From assembly GCA_024277755.1 (NCBI GenBank), contig JAJRUN010000021.1, positions 1-52,016 of the forward strand: a stretch of 52,016 nucleotides of DNA, in the 5' to 3' direction. A program made the translations under genes and the position numbers. Of the stretch, positions 8,169 to 16,281 are shown piece after piece. The number at the start of each line of letters is the position of its first letter. The first letter of the stretch is position 1. This DNA is from Gammaproteobacteria bacterium (lineage in GTDB: Bacteria > Pseudomonadota > Gammaproteobacteria > Tenderiales > Tenderiaceae). The notes under the pieces are model-generated. The model saw nothing but the letters and a program-made list of their open reading frames with translations. It had not been told where the DNA came from and ran no database searches.

Positions 8169-8189
8169 AGGGGTGACAACACCCCTTCC
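8169..8189 (-). promoter_or_regulatory. 5' leader hairpin of paralogue B
   Basis: A perfect 7-bp stem (AGGGGTG at 8169-8175 with CACCCCT at 8180-8186, plus strand), 32 bases upstream of the start codon. It aligns base for base with the leader hairpin of paralogue A. Two stem pairs change from A-T to G-C on both sides, so pairing is kept. Confidence 0.55.
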
Positions 8190-8250
8190 TGCTAAATATA
8201 TCGACCGAACTTGTAAAATACTTTAGGAGTTTATGCAAAAAAACTAATAT

Positions 8251-8889
8251 TCAATCGGACTCGAAGTGCCTGCCATGAAAATTCATAAAAATCAGATTAT
8301 TCTGCGAGACACCATAATCAACCCCCGTCATGGACGCTGGATCTATGGTCAACTGCCTGTAACCTTCTACCGGCAGATTAAGTGCTTTCGTCAACAAAAC
8401 CCTGATAGGGCCAACATGAGCAACCACAACCACCGTCTGACCTGGGTGAGCAGTGATAATCTTTGATATCACCGGCACTACTCGCTCAGCAAGATCGTAT
8501 ACTGACTCCCCCTGACCTATCTTGAATGTCGCCTGGTTTTCTTTCCATTCTCTATACTTAACAGGAAATTGAGACTCAATATCTTCAAAATACATCCCTT
8601 CCCAATCGCCAAAATTCCGTTCAACCAAGTTAGAGTCCAAATCTACCGGCAAACCCTTATGATTTTTGGCTATAGCCTCTGCGGTCATACGTGTTCTCAG
8701 GGATGGACTTGCATATATGGCAGAAATATTTTCTAGCGAAAGAAACTCAGCAGCCTGTCTAGCCTGCACTTGCCCTGCAGAGCTTAATGCCGGATCCTCT
8801 TTTGAATCACAATAAATTCTATTTTGCGGAAAATTCGTCTCACCATGCCTAACCAAAATCACCCGAGTGGCTTTTTCTTTTTCTCTCAC
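8251..8889 (-). CDS. Histidine phosphatase family protein (phosphoglycerate-mutase-like)
   Basis: A 212-residue cytosolic enzyme of the histidine-phosphatase superfamily, cleaving small phosphate esters through a phospho-histidine. The catalytic RHGET motif is at residues ~14-18, SPSLRTRMTA and ERNFGDWEG lie in the middle, and the second catalytic histidine is in VVVVAHVGPIR. The substrate cannot be read from sequence; CobC- and GpmB-like enzymes share this pattern. The start is a GTG with a GAGG element upstream. It follows moaE on the same strand after 61 bases, so it may be the last gene of the molybdenum-cofactor operon, although no role there is known. Confidence 0.85.
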   Translation of the reverse strand: MREKEKATRVILVRHGETNFPQNRIYCDSKEDPALSSAGQVQARQAAEFLSLENISAIYASPSLRTRMTAEAIAKNHKGLPVDLDSNLVERNFGDWEGMYFEDIESQFPVKYREWKENQATFKIGQGESVYDLAERVVPVISKIITAHPGQTVVVVAHVGPIRVLLTKALNLPVEGYRQLTIDPASMTGVDYGVSQNNLIFMNFHGRHFESD

Positions 8890-8950
8890 CCGGCCATAAC
8901 CTCAATCTTATGCACTACCAACACAGCAAAAGCCCCACCATCTAAGCAGA

Positions 8951-9421
8951 TCACTTCACGCCTTCTAAGTCAGAAACTTCTGCCTTCGGGTCTTTTGAAT
9001 TATGTTCAACCCAGCGCTTTTCACCCGTAGTTGTTGTCTCACACTTCCAGAATGGCGCACGCGCTTTCAAATAGTTAATGATGAAACGGCAGGCATCAAA
9101 AGCATTTGCGCGATGCGCCGACCATACCGCTACCAGCACAATCGCATCATTTGGAAACATCTCGCCATAACGATGCACAACCAAACAATCGACGATATCC
9201 CAGCGCTCAGCCGCTTCTGCACAAACCTGCTCGATATGCTTCTCAGTCATACCTGGGTAGTGCTCAAGCGTCATGGAAACAACATCTTCACCATCATTAA
9301 AATCACGCATGGTGCCAACAAAAGAGACAACACCACCATGCTTGCCACGCGGCAACGCATCTTGAAACTCTTGAATCACCTGGCCAGGAGAAAATGACTC
9401 TTGCTGAACAATTACCTTCAC
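8951..9421 (-). CDS. moaE: Molybdopterin synthase catalytic subunit MoaE
   Basis: A 156-residue large subunit of molybdopterin synthase. With thiocarboxylated MoaD it inserts two sulfurs into cyclic pyranopterin monophosphate. Typical segments are GGVVSFVGTMRD near the N-terminus, AHRANAFDACRFIINYLK, and the active-site block PFWKCE ... GEKRWVE containing the two catalytic lysines. Length is normal (E. coli about 150). It starts with GTG 4 bases after the moaD stop, so the two subunits are translated together. Confidence 0.95.
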   Translation of the reverse strand: MKVIVQQESFSPGQVIQEFQDALPRGKHGGVVSFVGTMRDFNDGEDVVSMTLEHYPGMTEKHIEQVCAEAAERWDIVDCLVVHRYGEMFPNDAIVLVAVWSAHRANAFDACRFIINYLKARAPFWKCETTTTGEKRWVEHNSKDPKAEVSDLEGVK

Positions 9422-9425
9422 GCCA

Positions 9426-9662
9426 TTAACCCCCGGTTACAGGTGGAAAAAACGCCAGCTCATCGCCATCCTTCAGGACAGCATCAGCATCCGTGTATTC
9501 CATATTGACCGAAATCAATGTGCTATCGGGGATTGATTGGCCATCCGTCACTTTTGCCCATACCTCAGACACGGTTGCTGAATCACCATCCAGCTCGAGC
9601 GCATCATCAGCACGCCCCATCCGGTCACGCAAACTCGCAAAATATCTAATAGAAATATTCAC
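9426..9662 (-). CDS. moaD: Molybdopterin synthase sulfur-carrier subunit MoaD
   Basis: A 78-residue ubiquitin-like sulfur carrier. The C-terminus ends in FFPPVTGG; the terminal Gly-Gly is adenylated by MoeB and then carries the thiocarboxylate used by MoaE. IRYFASLRDRMG at the N-terminus is family-typical. GTG start. It lies between moaC (21 bases) and moaE (4 bases). Confidence 0.95.
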   Translation of the reverse strand: MNISIRYFASLRDRMGRADDALELDGDSATVSEVWAKVTDGQSIPDSTLISVNMEYTDADAVLKDGDELAFFPPVTGG

Positions 9663-9683
9663 TATTCAAAACTCCAAAACAGT

Positions 9684-10163
9684 TTAGGCGTCGCGTTGCC
9701 ACGTACCAGACTTGCCACCAGACTTCGCTAACAAACCAATACCATCCATCACCATGCCACGGTCAACCGCTTTACACATATCGTAAATCACTAGCAAAGC
9801 AACCTGAACCGCTGTCAGCGCTTCCATCTCAACACCCGTTTGACCTTTGCAACGCACCTTCACCAAACAATGAACAGCATTTTTTTCAGGCTCAGCCGTC
9901 AATTCAAGCTCTACATTGGTCAGCATAATGGGGTGACAAAGCGGCACCAAATCCGATGTTCTTTTTGCCCCCATAATACCCGCAACACGGGCAATCCCAA
10001 GCACATCACCTTTCTTATGATCACCTTGCATGATTCTTTCCAAGGTTGAAGGCTCCATAAAGATACGACCTTCAGCAACAGCCTCACGTTGAGTCTCGGC
10101 CTTTTCGCCAACATCAACCATGTGAGCTTCGCCAGAAGCATTAAAATGGGTTAATCCACTCAT
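9684..10163 (-). CDS. moaC: Cyclic pyranopterin monophosphate synthase MoaC
   Basis: A 159-residue enzyme that converts the MoaA product (3',8-cyclo-GTP) to cyclic pyranopterin monophosphate. Conserved segments: [15 protein letters not shown] near the N-terminus, [28 protein letters not shown], and the catalytic [11 protein letters not shown] followed by KSGGKSG. Usual length for the family. ATG start, 94 bases after moaA on the same strand. Confidence 0.96.
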   Translation of the reverse strand: MSGLTHFNASGEAHMVDVGEKAETQREAVAEGRIFMEPSTLERIMQGDHKKGDVLGIARVAGIMGAKRTSDLVPLCHPIMLTNVELELTAEPEKNAVHCLVKVRCKGQTGVEMEALTAVQVALLVIYDMCKAVDRGMVMDGIGLLAKSGGKSGTWQRDA

Positions 10164-10257
10164 TTTTCAAATTCTCTAATATTAATTTAGATAAGTACAC
10201 AAAGCCCTCCACGACAAAGCAAACAGAGGGCAACGCCTAACAAAAACTATAATAAAC

Positions 10258-11355
10258 TTAGCCGCCAATTTGAGTCATACTGGCTCGACCAATACTATTG
10301 ACTGATACCTGCTGCTCAGAAGATGCCTTTTTAGCATCAAAACCATCTTCTTCTTTTTCATCAAAGGCCTGTCGAAATACCGATACAATTTCATCATCCG
10401 TACCACCCTGACGAATCATCTCACGCAAACTAAACTCCTTATCCGAATAGAGACAGTTGCGTATATTTCCATCTGCCGTCACCCTGATACGTGAACAATT
10501 GCCACAAAGGCTTCTGGTAAAGGCCGGAATAACAGCAATCTTTCCAGCATGGCCTTCACCCTGAAATATGTGGTGTTCAGTCCGAGTGCCCTCCGCTGAC
10601 TTAATGCCAGGATAAAAAGCTTCTATCTGCTTAACCAGGCTCTCAGCACTGGCAAAGTGACCACCACTTTCCCATATTTGATGACCATCGAATGGCATAA
10701 ACTCTATAAACCTAATCGTAAGCCTGTGTTCAATAGCTAAATCTGTAAAAGCCCTTAACTCACCTTCATTAAAACCTCGCATCAGAACCACGTTTACCTT
10801 AACTCTCGGAAACCCCATATCCAATGCAAGTTGGATACTATCTTTAACTTTTTCCAGGCCTTCACGTCGAGTGATGCGAACAAACTTCTCCGCATCCATT
10901 GTGTCCAGACTGATGTTGACACCCGTTAAACCTGCATCTCTTAATTTCTGAGCATAGCGATCGAACAACAGACCATTAGTCGTGAGGTGAACAGCTTTAA
11001 TCCCCGGCGTGGCTGCCGCACCAGCAACCAAGTCAACAATATCTTTTCTAACCAGCGGTTCACCGCCGGTAAAACGCACTTTTTTTATTCCCATGCGCCC
11101 CAAAATACCGATGATGCGAAGCACCTCATCGCCTTGCAAGATTTTCTCTCTTCCTTGGAAGTCAACACCTTCCTCAGGCATACAATACGTGCAGCGAAGA
11201 TTACACTTTTCCGTCACAGCTATCCTGACGTAATCAAAAGTCCTGCCGAAGCGATCTTGTAATGGCGGCAAAGCATCTTGCGCCTGAACCGGCACATGAC
11301 TCTGCACTTGAATTGTGGAAGCATTATCCACTCGATCTTCTTGATTTGTTTTCAT
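10258..11355 (-). CDS. moaA: GTP 3',8-cyclase MoaA
   Basis: A radical-SAM enzyme for the first step of molybdenum-cofactor synthesis. It has the N-terminal cluster motif CNLRCTYC, the glycine-rich VRFTGGEPLVRKD, a C-terminal second cluster (CGNCSRIRVTADGNIRNC), and the conserved C-terminal Gly-Gly (TQIGG). From the ATG at 11353-11355 it is 365 residues, longer than E. coli MoaA (329) because of about 35 residues before the core. A second in-frame ATG at 11407-11409 would add 18 more. Neither start has a convincing ribosome-binding site, so the N-terminus is uncertain. First gene of the moaA-C-D-E run. Confidence 0.93.
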   Translation of the reverse strand: MKTNQEDRVDNASTIQVQSHVPVQAQDALPPLQDRFGRTFDYVRIAVTEKCNLRCTYCMPEEGVDFQGREKILQGDEVLRIIGILGRMGIKKVRFTGGEPLVRKDIVDLVAGAAATPGIKAVHLTTNGLLFDRYAQKLRDAGLTGVNISLDTMDAEKFVRITRREGLEKVKDSIQLALDMGFPRVKVNVVLMRGFNEGELRAFTDLAIEHRLTIRFIEFMPFDGHQIWESGGHFASAESLVKQIEAFYPGIKSAEGTRTEHHIFQGEGHAGKIAVIPAFTRSLCGNCSRIRVTADGNIRNCLYSDKEFSLREMIRQGGTDDEIVSVFRQAFDEKEEDGFDAKKASSEQQVSVNSIGRASMTQIGG

Positions 11356-11775
11356 ACCAGACTGGCTGACAGCCCTCACAATCATTTCCAACACCAACAG
11401 GGAACCCATTGGCCATTCACAGCAAGCGCTTACGCAGACTTGCCGCCCTCTTTATTTAACGCAAAACTAACATAACAACAATTCTTTGAACAGGCGACCA
11501 ATTCAACTGAAAACACCTGTCGCAAAATTTCTCGATGACCTAACTATGGATATCGACGGGTAAGCAAAAGAACTTAACACCCACCTCTTTCATTCATACC
11601 AAAATCACCCTATTGAAGAGAAAGCATCATAACCAATCACCCGACAGCAAACAACCAGCACCTTGAAGGTGACATGTTTTTGCCAATATTCAGGCTACTG
11701 CCAAAAACACTGAACACACAACCAGAACTGTTGACAGCCAAAATGTTTTAAGTAGAGTTGGGCTGACCAAACAAT
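11356..11775. other. Divergent intergenic region moaA / kelch gene
   Basis: About 420 bases (366 if moaA starts at 11409). The right end carries a kelch-gene promoter candidate. I looked for a folded Moco-riboswitch-like leader on the moaA side and could not make one out by eye. The middle (11500-11700) shows nothing I can name. Confidence 0.6.
11731..11758 (+). promoter_or_regulatory. Candidate sigma-70 promoter of the kelch-moeB pair
   Basis: A perfect -35 TTGACA (11731-11736), 16-base spacer, -10 TAGAGT (11753-11758), leaving a very short leader before the ATG at 11776. Confidence 0.5.
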
Positions 11776-12732
11776 ATGACAATACTCAATCAAATGAAAT
11801 CAAACCAATCAAGCCCAACCGGTGAATGGGGCAGTCTCAGCCCACTTGAAATACCCCGCTCACACCCGTCAGTAGTCACCTACAAAAATAAAATTTATGC
11901 TTTTGGCGGCGGCGGCCCAAATTTCAAAAGCCTAAACTCTGCCATTTGTTTTGACCCTCAAACTGGCAACTGGCAAAAACTTCCGAACATGCCCACACTG
12001 CGTTCAGGCACCGCTGCCGCGACAGTCGGCGACAAAATCTACGTAATGGGCGGCGGTTTTCGCCAAGAAGACGGCATGTTCCGCTTTCTGAAAACTGTCG
12101 AGATCTACCATCCTGACACGGGCAACTGGGAAAAAGGCCCTGATCTAACCATGCCTCACGACTACCCTGCCGTCGCAGTACTGGGCAACTCGATCTACGT
12201 CATTGGTGGTCACCACCCAGACGCCACCCAGGGCGGCCCCAAAACCGACCCAGGCTTTGATTACTGCGAGCGACTCGACACAAAAGAAAACAAGTGGAAG
12301 GCCATCGCGCCACTACCAACACCGCGTTTTGCTTTGTCTGCCGTCACTCAAAACGGCCAGATATTAGCTATGGGCGGTGTTGCTTTCCGGCCAGAAGGAT
12401 TTAACAACTTCACCACCATCGAAACCTACGATCCAAGCAGCAACACCTGGTCAAGCCAAGATAACTTTCGCCTGCCATGGCCAGCAGCAGGCCTCGGCAG
12501 CGCCAAACTTAGCGATGACATTTACGTCTTTGGCGGTTATAGCGATGACGACATCCACAACCGCACCGCCCGATACGATCACGAAACGGGTTCATGGCAA
12601 CAGGCTGCATCACTGCCTTCGCCCGCTTGCGCTATGGGCGTCACCGTCTGCAACAACGCTATCTACGCCGTTGGCGGCTGGGCAGACGACGGACGCACAC
12701 CAATCGATGTTTTTTATCGCTACACCTTATGA
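11776..12732 (+). CDS. Kelch-repeat protein
   Basis: A 318-residue protein built of about six kelch repeats forming a beta-propeller. The recurring pattern of KIYAFGGG, KIYVMGGG, SIYVIGGHH, ILAMGGV, DIYVFGGYSDD and AIYAVGGW, each preceded by a W-x(5-10)-L/M-P stretch (e.g. GNWQKLPNMP), shows this directly. No signal peptide, so probably cytosolic, unlike many bacterial kelch proteins. Its stop overlaps the moeB start (ATGA at 12729-12732), so the two are translationally coupled; a link with molybdenum-cofactor sulfuration is possible but unproven. No catalytic motif is seen. The start lacks a clear ribosome-binding site; an in-frame ATG at 11794 is an alternative. Confidence 0.85.
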   Translation: MTILNQMKSNQSSPTGEWGSLSPLEIPRSHPSVVTYKNKIYAFGGGGPNFKSLNSAICFDPQTGNWQKLPNMPTLRSGTAAATVGDKIYVMGGGFRQEDGMFRFLKTVEIYHPDTGNWEKGPDLTMPHDYPAVAVLGNSIYVIGGHHPDATQGGPKTDPGFDYCERLDTKENKWKAIAPLPTPRFALSAVTQNGQILAMGGVAFRPEGFNNFTTIETYDPSSNTWSSQDNFRLPWPAAGLGSAKLSDDIYVFGGYSDDDIHNRTARYDHETGSWQQAASLPSPACAMGVTVCNNAIYAVGGWADDGRTPIDVFYRYTL

Positions 12733-13499
12733 GCACAGCCGAGCTCAGCAACAGCCAACTTAACCGCTACAGCCGCCACTTACTCCTGCCTGAGATTGAT
12801 CTGGCAGGACAAGCCCGCCTCAGCCAGGCCAAAGCAGTTATCATCGGTGCAGGCGGGCTCGGCTCACCCGCCGCCATGTATCTGGCCAGCAGCGGCGTCG
12901 GCCACATCACTATTTTCGACGACGACCGCGTTGATCTTGGTAATTTGCAACGACAAATTGCCTTTACCCTCAACGACATTGAAAACAACAAAGCACAGTG
13001 CCTGCGTAACACCCTGCTAGCACTCAACCCAGAAATTGAGATTAAAGCAATACATCGTCGCGCCGACAAACGCCAACTCAGGAAAATCGCAAACAATACA
13101 GACGTCTTGATTGACTGCTGCGACAATTTCGACAGTCGCTTTATCATCAACCAAGCCAGTCTTGAGCATAAAATCCCGCTTGTGAGTGGTGCCGCTATCC
13201 GCTTTCAAGGCCAAGTATCCATATTTGATCCGCGGACAAAAAACGCCCCCTGCTACCAATGCCTCTACAATGAAAAGGAACCCGAGCAAGCCCGGCAGAC
13301 CTGCCATGACCGCGGCGTTTTCGCGCCACTCGTCGGCATCATTGGCAGCATTCAGGCGGCGGAAGCCTTAAAGATCATACTCAACATAGGCAAGCCACTT
13401 ACCGGTCAACTACTCACCATAGACGCGCTAAATATGACTCCACGTCGACTAAAACTCAACAAAGATCCATTCTGCCCGGCCTGCGGCGACAACAAATAA
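12729..13499 (+). CDS. moeB: Molybdopterin-synthase adenylyltransferase MoeB (HesA/MoeB/ThiF family)
   Basis: A 256-residue E1-like enzyme that adenylates the C-terminal glycine of MoaD so that it can be sulfurated. It begins [17 protein letters not shown], typical of MoeB, with the nucleotide-binding GAGGLGSP (residues 40-47), [13 protein letters not shown], the [10 protein letters not shown] block, and zinc cysteines CYQC and CPAC near the C-terminus. The ATG at 12729 is chosen over upstream in-frame codons because homology starts there and it overlaps the kelch stop (ATGA). Length is typical of MoeB rather than the longer rhodanese-fused forms. ThiF is the closest alternative; the nearby moa genes favour MoeB. 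Confidence 0.9.
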   Translation: MSTAELSNSQLNRYSRHLLLPEIDLAGQARLSQAKAVIIGAGGLGSPAAMYLASSGVGHITIFDDDRVDLGNLQRQIAFTLNDIENNKAQCLRNTLLALNPEIEIKAIHRRADKRQLRKIANNTDVLIDCCDNFDSRFIINQASLEHKIPLVSGAAIRFQGQVSIFDPRTKNAPCYQCLYNEKEPEQARQTCHDRGVFAPLVGIIGSIQAAEALKIILNIGKPLTGQLLTIDALNMTPRRLKLNKDPFCPACGDNK

Positions 13500-13510
13500 A
13501 CCACAACCCT

Positions 13511-13538
13511 TTGCAATTTCGGCGTTTTGCTCTAAAAT
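13511..13538 (+). promoter_or_regulatory. Sigma-70 promoter of the rpsU-yqeY-dnaG operon
   Basis: -35 TTGCAA (13511-13516), 16-base spacer, -10 TAAAAT (13533-13538), about 70 bases before the rpsU start. Confidence 0.65.
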
Positions 13539-13608
13539 AGCGCCCCTCTCACCCTCACAGGTGAAACTTAACAACCCTGAATTGCATTATTTAAGGAACT
13601 GGATACTT

Positions 13609-13824
13609 ATGCCATCAGTACGACTGAGAGAAAACGAGCCCTTCGAAATCGCCCTGCGTCGTTTCAAACGCACCTGCGAAAAAGCTGGCGTCTTGTCTGA
13701 AATTCGCAGCCGCGAGTGCTACGAAAAACCAACAGCCGTACGCAAGCGTAAAGCTGCTGCTGCAGTAAAGCGTCAACACAAAAAACTGATGCGCGAACAA
13801 GCCCATCGCAAACGTCTTTACTAA
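13609..13824 (+). CDS. rpsU: 30S ribosomal protein bS21
   Basis: A 71-residue very basic ribosomal protein, full length and canonical: [20 protein letters not shown] at the N-terminus, the [15 protein letters not shown] stretch, and the RKRLY end. The ATG at 13609 has an AAGGAA ribosome-binding site at 13594-13598. A longer in-frame start at 13561 is rejected because homology begins at MPSVRL. First gene of the macromolecular-synthesis operon. Confidence 0.97.
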   Translation: MPSVRLRENEPFEIALRRFKRTCEKAGVLSEIRSRECYEKPTAVRKRKAAAAVKRQHKKLMREQAHRKRLY

Positions 13825-13855
13825 AAACCTCTTAAACACAAGGACAGCGGCAAAC

Positions 13856-14308
13856 ATGGCCACCTTGAAAGAGCGTATCCAAGAAGACATGAAAGCCGCT
13901 ATGCGTGCCAGAGAAAAGGCGCGCCTGGCGACTATTCGTCTAGCCCTAGCGGCTATCAAGCAAAAAGAAGTCGATGAACGTATAACCCCCAGCGATGAGC
14001 AAGTGTTGGCCATCCTGGAAAAGATGGTTAAACAACGCCGTGACTCAATCAAACAGTTTGAAGATGCCGAACGCCTGGAACTGGCCGATATCGAAAAGGC
14101 TGAGATCATCATCCTGCAAGACTACCTGCCTGAGCAGATGAATGCCACTGAGCTCGATGCCGTTGTCACCGAAATTATCACCAACGTTAGTGCGACAGGC
14201 CCACAAGACATGGGCAAGGTGATGACCGCACTCAGACCTCGCATCCAAGGCCGCGCCGATATGGGCCAAGCCAGCCAACTAGTCAAAAATAAACTAGCCT
14301 CCGTTTGA
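13856..14308 (+). CDS. yqeY: GatB/YqeY domain protein
   Basis: A 150-residue helical protein of the YqeY family, related to the tail domain of the GatB amidotransferase subunit. Family signatures are TLKERIQEDMKAAMRAREK, RLALAAIKQKEVDER and the C-terminal GKVMTALRPRIQGRADMGQA. Its biochemical role is unsettled; tRNA binding has been suggested from the GatB relation. It lies between rpsU (31 bases) and dnaG (63 bases), its usual place in many gammaproteobacteria. Confidence 0.92.
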   Translation: MATLKERIQEDMKAAMRAREKARLATIRLALAAIKQKEVDERITPSDEQVLAILEKMVKQRRDSIKQFEDAERLELADIEKAEIIILQDYLPEQMNATELDAVVTEIITNVSATGPQDMGKVMTALRPRIQGRADMGQASQLVKNKLASV

Positions 14309-14371
14309 AAAAACCTGCCCGACGGCTAAACTGATCGTTTCGCCGCAATCCAACTAAAGATATTCTTTATA

Positions 14372-16165
14372 ATGGCAGGCCGTATTCCACAACACTTTAT
14401 CGACGAGCTTCTCAACCGGATCGATATCGTCGACATCATCGACAGCCTTGTACCGCTACGCAAGGCCGGCCGCGATTACCAGGCCCGTTGTCCCTTCCAC
14501 GAAGAAAATACACCCTCATTTACGGTCAGCCAAAACAAACAGTTCTACCACTGCTTTGGCTGCGGCGCCAATGGCTCTGCCATCGGTTTTTTGATGGACT
14601 ACGAACACATGGATTTCGTCGAAGCAGTCACAGAATTAGCCCGCCGTAGCGGCATGGAACTCCCCACAACCGAATACAGCAACACAACATCGAAATCAGG
14701 CCCAGACCTGCACCCCATCATGCAGGCCGCCACCAATTTCTATCAACAACAACTCAAACAACACCCTGAAGCAGGCAAGGCCGTCGACTACCTCAAACAA
14801 CGCGGCCTCACTGGCGAGATCGCAGCCCGATTCGGCATTGGCTTCGCACCGCCAGGCTGGGACAACCTCGACAAAGCGCTTGGCAACAACAAACAAAACC
14901 AACAACAGCTAGTCACCACAGGTATGAGCATCGCCAAAGATGACGGTGGCCAGTACGACCGCTTTCGTAACCGCATCATGTTTCCAATCAGAGACCGGCG
15001 CGGCCGCGTCATCGCCTTCGGTGGACGTGTCATAGATAAGGAAGACAACCCTAAATACCTCAACTCACCAGAATCACCACTCTTCCACAAAGGCAAACAG
15101 CTATACGGCCTCTATGAAACCAAACAAGCCTTGCGCCAAATAGATCGACTATTAGTCGTCGAAGGTTACATGGACGTCGTCGCACTGGCCCAACACGGTA
15201 TTTACTACGCCGTGGCCACACTCGGCACAGCCCTCACCCCAGACCACCTGCAACCACTGTTTCGCACCAGCAGCGAAGTGGTGTTTTGTTTTGATGGCGA
15301 CCGCGCTGGCCGCGACGCCGCCTGGAAAGCACTCGACATCATGCTGCCCGAACTCAAAGGTGGCCGCACCGCCCGATTCATGTTCCTGGCCGACGGCGAA
15401 GACCCAGACAGCCTGATCCGTCAAATCGGCCAACAAGCCTTCGAAGAAAAGATTGTGAGCGCCATCTCACTTTCAGAGTTTCTATTACAGAACCTAAGCC
15501 AGCGCGTCGACATGAGTGCCATAGATGGACGCGCCCGCCTAATAGACCTGGCCCGTCCCAAACTGACAAAAATAAGCAATCATATCTTTAAACACATGAT
15601 CATTACAGAACTCGCAAATCGTATCGGCATGCCCAGCACCGAACTCATATCACTGCTCGGCGAAAAACCAGCCACACAAATCTATAACAGAGCACTAGCC
15701 AAACCAGCTGGCGAATCACGCAAACCTTCCCCTGTTCGCAGCATCATCAGCCTGTTGCTTGAACAACCTCAACTCGCGCAGCAAGAACCCAACCCTGAAC
15801 GATTTCTGGAATTAAAAGAACCCGGCATCAAGCTGCTAGTCGAACTACTCGAACTTATACAGCAGAAACCCAGCATCAGCTGTGGCGCAATTCTGGAACA
15901 CTGGCGTGACCGCCCAGAAGGCAAGCACCTGAACAAACTTGCCCTCAGCGCCAGCACCATTCCCAGCGAAGGCTACGAACATGAATTTCAGGACGCCCTA
16001 AGACATTTAGATAAACAACGTGTTGAGCGCGCCTACAACCAACTACTACGCAAAAGTGAAAATAACCGCCTCAGCCCCGAGGACAAAAAACAGTTAACCG
16101 AATTATTAATTGAAAAACAATCTCTTAGCCAATCAGTACCGCGCATTGATGAAAATCAAAAATAG
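14372..16165 (+). CDS. dnaG: DNA primase
   Basis: A 597-residue primase making RNA primers at the replication fork. The N-terminal zinc finger (C40, H43, C61, C64, in CPFHEE and CFGCGANG), the RNA-polymerase core with FPIRDRRGRVIAFGGRV, the TOPRIM acidic motifs VVEGYMDVVAL and FCFDGDRAG, and a diverged C-terminal DnaB-interaction domain (about 430-597) are in the expected order. Size is close to E. coli (581). Third gene of the rpsU-yqeY-dnaG operon, followed by a separate rpoD promoter. Confidence 0.97.
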   Translation: MAGRIPQHFIDELLNRIDIVDIIDSLVPLRKAGRDYQARCPFHEENTPSFTVSQNKQFYHCFGCGANGSAIGFLMDYEHMDFVEAVTELARRSGMELPTTEYSNTTSKSGPDLHPIMQAATNFYQQQLKQHPEAGKAVDYLKQRGLTGEIAARFGIGFAPPGWDNLDKALGNNKQNQQQLVTTGMSIAKDDGGQYDRFRNRIMFPIRDRRGRVIAFGGRVIDKEDNPKYLNSPESPLFHKGKQLYGLYETKQALRQIDRLLVVEGYMDVVALAQHGIYYAVATLGTALTPDHLQPLFRTSSEVVFCFDGDRAGRDAAWKALDIMLPELKGGRTARFMFLADGEDPDSLIRQIGQQAFEEKIVSAISLSEFLLQNLSQRVDMSAIDGRARLIDLARPKLTKISNHIFKHMIITELANRIGMPSTELISLLGEKPATQIYNRALAKPAGESRKPSPVRSIISLLLEQPQLAQQEPNPERFLELKEPGIKLLVELLELIQQKPSISCGAILEHWRDRPEGKHLNKLALSASTIPSEGYEHEFQDALRHLDKQRVERAYNQLLRKSENNRLSPEDKKQLTELLIEKQSLSQSVPRIDENQK

Positions 16166-16209
16166 CACTTGACGGAAATAAATTTGAAGTTTAAAGACTG
16201 ACACATTTT

Positions 16210-16218
16210 TGCTATAAT
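16210..16218 (+). promoter_or_regulatory. Extended -10 promoter for rpoD
   Basis: TGCTATAAT: a perfect -10 (16213-16218) with the TG extension (16210-16211). The -35 position is weak (TTTAAA at 16190-16195, 17-base spacing), as usual for extended -10 promoters. It lies in the dnaG-rpoD gap, so rpoD can be transcribed apart from dnaG. Confidence 0.6.
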
Positions 16219-16281
16219 TAGCGGCCATTTTTTCGGCCATGCACTTTAGGCACTTAACGAGCGAGACTTTTATACGTGAAT

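Noticed and set aside
11356..11500. Moco riboswitch upstream of moaA
   Set aside because: I could not trace the conserved stems by eye; a covariance-model search would settle it.
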